Shown: positions 1-9,600 of the stretch, one piece after another
Layout of the letters: each line of letters begins with the position of its first letter
Numbering within the stretch: position 1 is the stretch's first letter
DNA from: Symsagittifera roscoffensis
Lineage: Eukaryota > Xenacoelomorpha > Acoela > Convolutidae
Length of the DNA stretch: 64,000 nt
Direction of reading: 5' to 3'
NCBI RefSeq assembly: GCF_963678635.1
Contig: NC_087068.1
Location: 44,025,759-44,089,758, forward strand
Position numbers and translations under genes: made by a program
Notes under the pieces: generated by a model
What the model was told of the DNA's origin: nothing
Seen by the model: only the letters and a program-made list of their open reading frames with translations
Databases searched by the model: none

Positions 1-12
1 TAAACAAACCTG

Positions 13-390
13 TTAACTATCGCTTAACGAATTCAAATTTCTCATTCTAAAAATTGCCACCACAGCCTGTCCTGGCTGTAGTTTCACTTTTCTATCTAAA
101 AAAATTGGTACCTTGCTTTCGTCTGTTATTATCCTATTAATTGGTTTCTTATTATACTTCCGGTCCGGGTTTCTAATCCGTATCAGACCGTTGTTCAGGT
201 CAATCATCACGTCAAAATTCCTGACAAAATCTCTGCCTAAGATGAATTGGTCGGCGTCGTCCAAATTCTCTACCACCAGGAAGCTCATCCAAAGATCCCG
301 TCCTCCCATGTGGAGAACCGTTTTTGGTGTTCTTACGGCTACGTAAATCGCTCCCTTAGATCTTCCCTCGTGAAGCCCATTACTTCCCAA
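13..390 (-). pseudogene. aspartic protease C-terminal half
   Basis: It contains the retropepsin C-terminal signature ILGRDFV (about residues 50-56) followed by the conserved segment that links protease to reverse transcriptase in Ty3/gypsy polyproteins. It overlaps the upstream ORF by about 50 bp in a different frame; the residues between the active-site region and the flap look shortened, so a small deletion as well as a frame change is likely. It ends at an in-frame TAA (13-15), after which the same frame remains open to the window edge. Confidence 0.75.
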
Positions 391-1883
391 GTTTTTATCG
401 GCATCACACTCACTGCCGCTCCTGTGTCCAGAAGCCCTGTGACTCCGATTTTCTTTCCGTTGGTGTCGAGCAGATGAGCCGTCACATCTGCTTCATACCC
501 AATGTGTACTGCATCTTGTTCCATCGTGGCGTCATGACCTATCCTGCGGACTTTGAGTTCCTCCTCGCCCAAATAGATCTGTCCTATTTGGTCACTATCT
601 GTTGTTACATAAGTCCTAGTGTAGATACTGATTCCATCCACGTTCAGCATCACTTGATACGGCCCATAGACTTCCACGTAGCGTCCATGAAGTTTCTTTA
701 TGCGAGGGCCACCCGTTGTTAGTAGTGCTCGCGCAGCTCTCGACTCAGTGCGTGGCTCCACCTGCCTCAGATAATCTGCATATTTCACTCCTGATAAAGC
801 TTCCTCATGCCTTGGATGCTTGATGTCTGCCACTTCATCCCAGAATTGCGGACAATCTGATTTAAAATGACCTTCCAAATTGCAAAAGAAACACCTCGGG
901 CCGAGTTTCGTAATTACTTCTCTCATGAAATCCTCATGGTCAACTTCTGACGCATCTTCGTCCTCGAGGCTAAAGCCTATTGCTTTCATGCCTTGTTTGT
1001 AAGTTGGGCATGCTGACACATGATGGTCCGTTGAACTGCAATTGGCACAAGAGCGTCTCTTGTCCATATCATCCCTCGGTTTGTACCAGTTGTTCCCTTG
1101 GTTTGCTGGTCCGTTGTTAAAATTTCCATAATTGTTCTTATAATATCCAGATCTCGAAGGAGGTTTCAACAAAAGATATTCTTTTGACTTGAGCCTCAAC
1201 TCCTCTGGTGTTGGCGCATTGGTTGATAGTGGTGTGTAATGCGTCGCTAGAATTGTTCGAAGTTCATAATTCTTCACACCATCGATGAATTTAGAAGCTA
1301 CTGCCAGGTTCATGCTTCTGTTTGACTCATCCGGTTGGCTGCGTCTTCTAAGCATCTCCAAATCGTCTAGAAACCTGTCTATCGTCGCATTTTCTCGTTG
1401 TCTCCGTTTCTCGAAGCGCATCATTGCCTGGTGCCCCTGCACCCCCGTTCCGAAACGATTTAACAAAATTTCGAAGATTTTCTCAGCTGTATCTCGCTGA
1501 TATTGCTTCTTGGCCATGACACAGTTCAGGGCTGTCCCTTCCAAGTTACTGGTAAGCGCACTGCATTCTTGTCTTTCCGATAAATCCTCTTCCTCGAAAT
1601 GCAGTTTCATTACCTCTATCCAGGTATCAATACAGCCATCAGATTCGTCTTTGTAGCATCTTGGTTTCTTAAAGACTCTTCTGGACTTCTCACTGCGTTC
1701 ATTGGTTCTGGATAACCTCGTCAGGAATGTCTCCAAAGACCTGTTCAGGGGCTCAAAGGCTGTGGCCATTGCCGTAGCATCTCTCGAGTGCCCCTCCTGA
1801 GTGTCATCACACCTTGTTAAGGGCTCTGTATATGGTGCATCCCTGCAATCCGAATCGCCGTAAGTGTTTCCCCCTTGGCCCAC
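339..1883 (-). pseudogene. gag body, two CCHC zinc knuckles and start of aspartic protease
   Basis: About 514 codons. The middle resembles the retrotransposon gag fold (region around LHFEEEDLSERQECSALTSN and the RFGTG-containing part). Two zinc knuckles of spacing CX2CX4HX4C lie near 1008-1050 (CANCSSTDHHVSAC) and 853-894 (CFFCNLEGHFKSDC). The retropepsin active site reads LLDTGAAVSVM at about 409-435, with the catalytic Asp in DTGA. Zinc knuckles bind RNA during packaging; the protease cleaves the polyprotein. The frame ends in a premature stop where the next ORF carries the rest of the protease. The start shown is a GTG codon, so this is a mid-protein opening and not a real initiation site. 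Confidence 0.8.
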
Positions 1884-2515
1884 ATGACTCCTCCCTGGGC
1901 TCGCATGTCTCCTGTTACAGGAATCACCTCTCCCAGTCGCATGTGTGCTTTGCGTCGGTCTTTCGTTAGAGGTATGTCTGTTCCCCGTTGAACTTGCTCT
2001 ACTGTTTGGGCCCCATGTTCTATTTTCCTTGTGGCATAGCCTGATGAAATGCCCCTACCTCTAGTGGATCGATATGTTATCCTCCTTTGATGGTCATTGA
2101 AGTTCATCTTCGGCTCCCTGCTGGGACCTCCCGAGTTCGGTTCCCCTTCTTTTGGTCCACTCTTGCTGCCTAGTAGCCCTTCCAACCTATCCATGATAGC
2201 CTGAGTTCGCCTCTCCATCATCGCATCTATCTTTGTGTCAAGAGACCCAAGAGATTGCTCTTGCTGAATTCTTAACTTCTCCATGTCGTCTCTTAAGCGT
2301 AACTCTCTCCTTTCCGCTTCTCTTGTCATTCGCGACAAGTTCTTCGCTATGTGCTCGTCCGTTCTTCCTTTCAAGCGTTTTTCGCTCCTACCAACGTCTT
2401 GTCTATTGCGGTTTATTTCTTCCCGTAGACTTTCTCTTTCAATGTGAACTGCTCTTTCTAGTTCACTCATTCTTAAGGACATCTGTTCGTTCTGTTCTCC
2501 TAACTGCCCACTATG
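1817..2515 (-). pseudogene. gag coiled-coil segment
   Basis: This frame is open from about 2515 and its first internal Met is at 2482. The first 90 residues are a long charged coiled coil (heptads rich in L, E, R, K, with motifs such as MSELERAVHIERESLREEI), followed by a Pro/Gly/Arg-rich linker. It likely drives gag multimerisation, an inference from coiled coils in gag proteins generally. It loses frame at the G5 run near 1868-1873, where the next ORF takes over. Confidence 0.6.
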
Positions 2516-3036
2516 TTGTTCAAGGCTTCTTCTAATGCTGCCCCGTTATCCACTAGTGGCGTCACTAGTGGCGGTGTCACCCTGTCGTTCCCAGGTAGGT
2601 TCGTGCTGGTCGAGATTCGGGCTTTGATTCTCTGCCTCGACCTCTTTTCATTATCCACTTCAGGATCCGCTAATGCGTTGCCTAGCCCTTTGTTTCTACT
2701 CTCCCCAGCTCGCGTCTCTGAATTTGTCATAGTCGCAAAGCCTCTCGACTGGCCTGGTGTGTTTGCGTCTTTGCTTATCGTTCTCACCACACCAAATTTA
2801 TCCATGGTTCCAGTCTCTCTTTCGACGTATGCCTCATTCTCCTGGGTCGAACAATTGAGGCTGACTTGAGATCCAAAGTCCACTTGCTCGTCTTCTTCCT
2901 CTTCTTCCTCCTGGGTTTCACCTTCATTTCCTGTGCCCACTCCCATGGTGAACGGAAAGATGTTTCCGAAGGTGTTCTTCATTCTTTCTGAGAACGATGA
3001 GGACGTTGTTTGTTTCTCAGTCCCGCCTGCCATCAT
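2500..3036 (-). pseudogene. gag N-terminal segment: acidic and low-complexity region
   Basis: The 178-codon ORF starts at tandem ATGs (3036 and 3033). It has a run of Glu near residue 45 (EEEEEEDEQ) and a Ser/Thr-rich start; its last 15 residues begin a coiled coil that continues in the next frame. The stop TAG follows a GTGGGC; one more G would keep the heptad pattern going into the next ORF. No known domain recognised. Its role in gag is inferred from position only. Confidence 0.6.
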
Positions 3037-3194
3037 GGTGTTGTCTGTTGGAGATCTTCTAGTCGGACCTGTTTTGTTTTGGTCTTGTCTTTATTGAAAG
3101 GCAAGTACCAGTGCAGTCACTGATTCCTAGCCTGTCTGTTAATAACCTAATACCTCTCACTATAATCTTTTCTTCTGTTTACCTAAGTCCTTTA

Positions 3195-3440
3195 ATAAAA
3201 TAATACCCCTCCGGGTTGACAAAGAACAGTACCCCTCCGGGTTGGCAAAAATAGGACCCTTCCGGATTGGCAAAATTGAGACCCCTCCGGGTTGGGACCC
3301 CTCTAAGTTAGCAAATATATGACCTCTCCGGATTGGGACCCCTCCGGTTTTGTGAAAACAAGACTCCTCCGGATTGGGACCCCTCCGAATTTGAAAAAAT
3401 TTGGACCCCTCCGGATTGGGAGTCCTCTGGTTTTGTAAAA
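3195..3440. repeat. Diverged minisatellite, core CCCCTCCGGATTGG
   Basis: About ten copies of a 14-bp core (acccctccggattggg and variants such as tccgggttgg) separated by 8-16 bp AT-rich spacers. Isolated copies recur at 4110-4125, 4582-4600, 4824-4840, 4852-4867 and 5888-5902. It lies just upstream of the gag start of the - strand element, so it may belong to that element's leader or LTR. An open frame of 143 codons across it on the - strand is a product of the repeat. Confidence 0.7.
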
Positions 3441-6400
3441 GTAGCTTTTCGGAGATTTCCTTGATTTCAACCTCTACCTCTCCGGATACGTTCTCCGATG
3501 CTATTATGCTGTTTGAATTAACTAGGAAGGGTATGTGATCCTTTCCTATACCCTTCCGGATTGAAGTTAAACTTCTTATTTGACAATTCACGCTAACGGT
3601 GAAGGGTCTTATCGCTAGCCTAATTTCGGCTCTATCGAAGTTTTCCGGTGCCTTAAGACTTCCCTTTCTTCAATAACAGCTTAAAAATGCCCTATTCGAC
3701 ATTGCTACCCTTTGGTAGGGGTGTAAGGGTTTTCCAAAAAATTTTTTATAAAACGTGAGGGGTCTACCCTCGCGAATTGGTGAACTTGCTAAAACAATCT
3801 CAAAAAATTTTCACGCTTATTTTTTCGAATAATTTTTGTTCCTATTAGTAAGCTCAGCTACTTTCTGATCTATTGGTACTAAGATCAACTGGATCTGTCC
3901 AGTAGTTCCAAAGTTATTATCCAAAACGTCTTTTTTCTAAAGTCAAGAAATTTCTCTTTTATAGGTTCCACCTAACTTTTTGCGCAATTCTGTTCTTTTT
4001 GATCTAAAAATTATTGATCCGAGCTCAGAAGGCCTATACTCTTTTAGTTCAATGCAAAAAAAACGATCTAAAACGCTTTACTTGAAAAAATTTGCGAAAA
4101 ACTATGCTACCTGGACCCCTCCGGATTGATGAGTCCACTAAATCAAACACGTTAAGTTCGATTCCTCTGTAACCCGGAAGGCTTTCGGGAAGCGGGTTTT
4201 AGAATCTGAGGATTCACTAGTGGACGTTGTCCGAACCACTATTTTTACTGTCCTAACTCAAAATTTCAAAAAAAAATTCTGAATTTATAGTGTTCCGTTT
4301 TCTCAAAAATCACGAAAATTCGGTTTTTGGTACCAAAATAGTTCCAACCACTTCCGAACTAAACTTAACCGGTTCTATTTATTATAGTAGTGCAAATACA
4401 ATGTAACACACTAATTTAGCGCTTTTTTCTTATTTCAAAAAATATCGATATCTCAAAAATCGCGATTTTTGGGGGGATCAAAATATCGCAATTTTGACCC
4501 TAAAAACCGGTCTGCTTTCTGTGTTTTTCACTGAAAAACGATATAGGAGTATTATATAGGCTATATAAGTAATAATATTAGTAATACTATAGCCCTCCGG
4601 GTTTGTTGAATATCCGAATTAAGGTGCTTAACTCGGATATTCGCAGTTCGGTGAAGGGTCACTACTGTGCAGCACTGTCGAGCCCCCCACAGATTGCTAT
4701 CTTACTTTTTGTACCAAAAGGGATACAAAACTTGTTAACGATACCCAACAGTCGATTGTTGTTGTCGTTGAGCCCCTTCTTGTTGCTCCTTGTACTGCTT
4801 GCCGGATCAGTCGTCTCCCAAAACCCTTCCGAATTGAGCGCAAATCAGCTGACCCTTCCGGATTGAGCGCAATTTATCATTAACGTGCTTAAATGCTCAA
4901 ATAACCCTACAGTACAAGCCTCACAAACGGGCCACAAAATTGATCGTAACGATCCTGACTGATATAAATGCCTGTAACAACAATCTATCTATCAACAACA
5001 AACGGGGGATCGGATCACATCTTGTCTGGGGTGATGATTTCTACTGATTTTTTACTTTCTTACTGTTTTTGGTTTTTTCAGTTATTTTTTATGTTTTTTT
5101 GTTTTTCTTGGGTACTATACTACTTTTTGTTTGGTTTTATATATATTTTTAAGTGTTTTTGGTCACAGACCTCTCAGGGAACGAGGTGATGGCCGATCCC
5201 CCCACCCTTCCTGGTTCGTGAATTTTCGGTCTTAACTGGGTTAAAAAGCTATTCACGGTAATCCGGAAGGCTTCCGCGTTCCGAACTACCCTTCCACCCC
5301 GGCGGTTCTGGCCTATTAAGGGCGTTAATTTGAGCATCCGCTCGGCGCTGAGTGCTCGTTAACGGTTCTGCCGGTCATGATGTTAAAAAAAGAATAACAC
5401 CCAGGAGCGCCACAAAAACATCTATGTAACATTCGCCCGGAAGATACATATCGACGGAAAATAAAGCTAGGTTTTAAGACGACTGGCCAACGTCTAAACA
5501 GAGCTCTACATGCTTTTCACCGTCTCTACCAAGCCAGTTCTTTTGGTGGTCTTTTCAACATCGGGTCGACAAAAACGTTACTGTTTTCCGGCTTCGACCA
5601 GAATGCTCAAGTTAACTTAATTACATGCAGAAATAGTGAGCTCATGGCTGGGTCTCAGTATCCCCAGACCACGAGGTCACTTTTAAAAACAGGGCTACTA
5701 CTATTTATTGAATTATTATTGTTTTTGCTCAGTAGATAATAATCATCATCTCCATCGAAGATGGATCAATCCTTTGCCCCAACTCCTAGCTTCTCATCCT
5801 AGTAAAATGAATTCGGATGTTAATTAAATTCAATTCAGGACATAATAGGGAAGCTAAAAGTTTATATAAAAGGCTAAGAGTTTCAGTCCCCAGACCCCTC
5901 CGGATTCTTGAATCCGGGGAAATAAGACCTCTATTTTCCTTCCGGAAGGCTGTCTTCTACCCTTCACCGTTGTTCGCAACGGCCTTGCAACTATTGTAGC
6001 GACACAATAGTAGCAACCCGGAACGGCCTCTGCTACTTCTGCTCGTCTCTAATTCCGATTCTAAGTTTTTTTCGTTGTTACCGTCGCAACTACTGTTGTT
6101 GTTGTATTTTATTTCGGCTTTTCTGCCAAAATGGCCGTTTCTGATGTTTCTCAGAAATATGACGTCATACTTCGAAAATTTAAAAATTTGAAACACCAGA
6201 ATATTCTAGCCTTCACCGTTTGGCTAATCGTTCCAATAACACTGCTAATCCTTCAAAACTGCTAATTCGGAAGGCTAGCTGCTAAAATTTCGAATCTGCA
6301 GTTTCGTCCATTCTGGTCGAATGTCACATATAAAGTAAAAATTTTTAATCCTGATGATGCACAAAATGTGCAAAACGTTTGTATTAACATTTTAAATTTC

Positions 6401-6533
6401 TCATTTACAAATATTACTGAAATTATGTAACAACTAATTTGTAACAATTTTAAACATATAGTTAATAATTTCTGAGAGTTTTCACCTTTTTTGTATGCAC
6501 TTAGTTAGACCTACATGCGTTTTTTTTTTTCAG
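3441..6533. other. Non-coding stretch with scattered CCGGA-type motifs
   Basis: No gene recognised. It holds scattered copies of the core seen at 3195-3440 and short GC-rich palindromic bits around GGAAGGCT (for example 4174-4190, 5262-5277, 5941-5952). Long T and A runs and short ORFs without recognisable motifs fill the rest. It ends in a pyrimidine tract and AG (6520-6533) that precedes exon 1 of the phosphotransferase gene. Confidence 0.5.
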
Positions 6534-6551
6534 AAGTTTTGTCAGTACAGC

Positions 6552-6662
6552 ATGAAGTTCCACCTATTCCGTTATCTTCTCAGCCCAGAGGACCTGTTGC
6601 AATTTAAGACACACCAATACGATTGCAGAGGCAAAGGATGCATCGAGCAATACATGGATGCT
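6552..6662 (+). CDS. Phosphotransferase exon 1
   Basis: It starts [19 protein letters not shown], which fits the family N-terminus (a LSPE/L motif about 10 residues in). The exon end has two choices: GCT before GTGCGT (6662) or GTGC before GTATGA (6666). Each pairs in phase with a different acceptor of exon 2. Confidence 0.75.
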
Positions 6663-9600
6663 GTGCGTATGATGTACTCATTTAAGTAACTGTTGATGGA
6701 TCATCTCAAAGGATGATTTTCTAATGGATCTTTTTAACAACTTTTCATTCGCTTCGATATCCTTCTTCGTAAATGAATATTTCGTCGGTTCTGCAGTTGA
6801 AATATTACAAAAAACCTCGTAACCAATTATGCCCTTGATTATTTCTATTGTTCTGACCATTGAAAATGGGGGGGGGGGGGGGACTTTGTATTTGGGTGTT
6901 TTTTTCCTGGCCAAATCAGATACCGCAAATAACCATCGGATTGGGTCGAGTGATATATCATAATAATTCAGTCGTGATTTGAACGACATCAAAAGTTTTC
7001 CAAAAGACCCTTTTATCACAATCATACCATGCAGAAAAAAAAACAACACTATCTGAAAAAAAAAACGTCTTTTTTGTAATTTTTAAGACCATGGTCAGAA
7101 CATTCTGTGCGACTTGAGCAGTAAACGGCTATCATTGTTGTTTTTACGCTTGAGCTCAAAACTTTTTTCGCTGAACAACTGATTTAACAGAATCACTTTA
7201 CCCCTGGTTCATATGAAATCAAAAATCAGGCGTTAATTCGCGCATGTGGCGAAGAGCTAACGCCCCTGCCTATAAATACAAAAGTCAATCAATGGTTCGA
7301 ATCCATTCAGGATTTTTTTGCAAGCATAAAACTGTTCCTCAGTCAATAAATTCTTGTTGGACTTATGCCTGTTTTTTTTGTTGGCTTAGTTGCCGGAGCA
7401 CCAAATTTGCCTAAGTTTTGATGTTTTTTGATTTTTCTTATGATTATTAATGTTCATTAAAACTTTTGATAGTTTTTTTTTGTAAATTCACCGAATGTTC
7501 TTGCACTTGCCGCCGCTGTCGATACGCCACTGATTGGATATAGATATCATCCATACCCTTCATATTATTTTTCCGACCAGTGAAAGTGGGAAGGGACTGT
7601 GTATTTGGGTGTTTTCTTTAAATTTTTTCTTTTTGTTTTCGACGCAAAATTAGTTGCCACAAATAATCGTCAGAAAGGGTCGAGTGATTTATCATATTAA
7701 AGCCCTTGCAGTTGTGGTTGGAAGCCTATTTAAAATTTCCTAAAAATCTCCGCAGTGTAGAGAAAAACCGGTTTAAAGTTTATGACTTTCATAATTGTTA
7801 ATTGGTTCAAACCAATGAGACACAAATTGTATCCATTTAAAACCATATAATAGTCGGCTATTTTTGTTTAGTTTGCAGCGAGAGTAGTGGTTCCTCGAAT
7901 TCCGAAATGGGTGGCACCAAATATGATTACATTGCTGGGCTTTATCATTCATAGCATTGCAGCTGTGAATGTCATCCTCAACGACAGGGCCTCTTTTGCA
8001 TACTTAGTGAGTAGATGATTCTTTTTCAAATAATCTATTGTTGATTTAAATGCGGGCTTCACTATCTCGCTATGTTTAAGCCTTTTCAACGTATTATTTT
8101 CATGTTTAAGCTATATCGTATGTTGCCAGGGGTGTTCAAAAGATTATTGTATACAAGATTATTGTCAATAAATATATATCGATAATCTATTTTTTGGAGC
8201 TAAACATTACAATAATCTATTGTTGACTAACAATAATTGTGACTTGTTGCCTCGATTATTGTCTTGGGATTCGTAGCCAATGAATGTGGGCCTATTTACG
8301 GAAAGGAGTGACACATTCAACCAAAATAACGTCGTTTCAGATTGTTTAGTCGAGCAAAAATGATTTTTGACGACTACCGTAAAAAACTCGAGCCTGTCAA
8401 CCTTTGTGATATGCGTTGCGATATCAAATTGAAAACAAGTTGGAATTCAATACTTTATTTAGAAGATTGAATTTAGATTTTCTCTTTTCTTTGTTTTCTT
8501 ATGTACTGAGAGATAGATCGTTGTTAAGTACTCTGATCTCTCACTTAGTCTCAGTGTCATCACTTATGTATGACCTTGAGCGTACCATAAAATAATGATT
8601 TAACACCAGAGGTTGGCTGTACATCCGTATAGTGAGTACTGCTACTGCAGTAGCGGTATGACAACCTTGAAGCGCAATTGTTCCTTTTTGTAAACAAGCA
8701 ACTCTGGGATATTAAAGTTGTATCCGATTTGGTTTGAAAAATAAAATTTTCAACAATAATCTTTTTTTGTTCGAAATATTCCAAAGATTATTTAGATTAT
8801 TTATTTTGTCAGCTCAAAAATATCGATAATCTATTTTGAAACTGCAATATAATCTATATCGATAACTGAACACCCCTGTATGTTGCAATGATTAAGATTT
8901 TTTTTTCGATTTTCCTGTTTGAATTCAGTGGTTATTCCACCGAGTGTAAAACAAGCAGCCCAATAGTGTGACGTTGTCGGGATTTCCCAAGAGGTTACGA
9001 ATTTGGCCTCCAATTCAGGATGCTCAAATCCTTTTAGTGTACGAGATAACGATTTTTGTGATTTTTTTCCAAAAATTTTTCAGAAAACACAAATTACAAA
9101 ACAATTTACAAAACTTGAAATTCCCAACCCTGTAGTTGGGCGCTGTCAGAGTACTCTCAAGGACTGCGAATATTGTCTCCAAATGTGACGGCTCAAATCC
9201 TTGTAGTTTTCGAGATATGACGTTTTTTGTGATTTTCAAAAAATTCTCAGGAAACTTAAACGAAATTTTTTTCTTCAAAATTTGGAATTCCGAACCCTCT
9301 AGTTGGGGTCTATCAGAGTTCTCTCAGGCTTTGAAGCCTTGCCACCAATTATGACTGCTCTAAACCTTGTAGTTTTCGAGATATGACGTTTTTTGTGATT
9401 TTTTTTTCTAAAATTTTCAAAAAACGTGAATTAAATTTTTCTTCAAAATTTGAAATCCTCTACCCTGTAGTTGGGTGCTGTCAGAGTACTCTCAGGGGTT
9501 GCGAACCTTGCCTCTATTTATGACTGCTCAAATCCTTGGAGTTTTCGAGATATGACGTTTTTTGTGATTTTTTCAAAAAAAATCGAAAATTTGGACGAAA

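Larger units (their letters stand above)
1..3036 (-). mobile_element. Ty3/gypsy-like LTR retrotransposon, gag to protease part, cut by the window edge
   Basis: Reading leftward from the ATG at 3036, four ORFs in successive frames encode one gag-protease polyprotein: an acidic/coiled-coil N-terminal region, a retrotransposon gag body, two CCHC zinc knuckles, then a retropepsin. Every frame step is of the same kind (one base apparently missing), near 2505-2512 (GGG), 1868-1873 (G5) and 345-390 (GGG). A TAA at 13-15 interrupts the frame after the protease; codons continue beyond it to the edge, so reverse transcriptase and integrase would lie to the left of the window. No LTR was identified. Neighbour on the right is a minisatellite, which may be part of the leader or LTR. 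The element is defective as written. Confidence 0.85.

Noticed and set aside
3160-3591. 143-codon ORF with repeated PNPEE/RRG motifs
   Set aside because: The repeated peptide is produced by the minisatellite; spacers vary in length and the frame is not kept over the whole array.
6678-7049. 123-codon ORF on the - strand in intron 1
   Set aside because: It crosses a poly-G run and the R1 repeat; no domain is visible.
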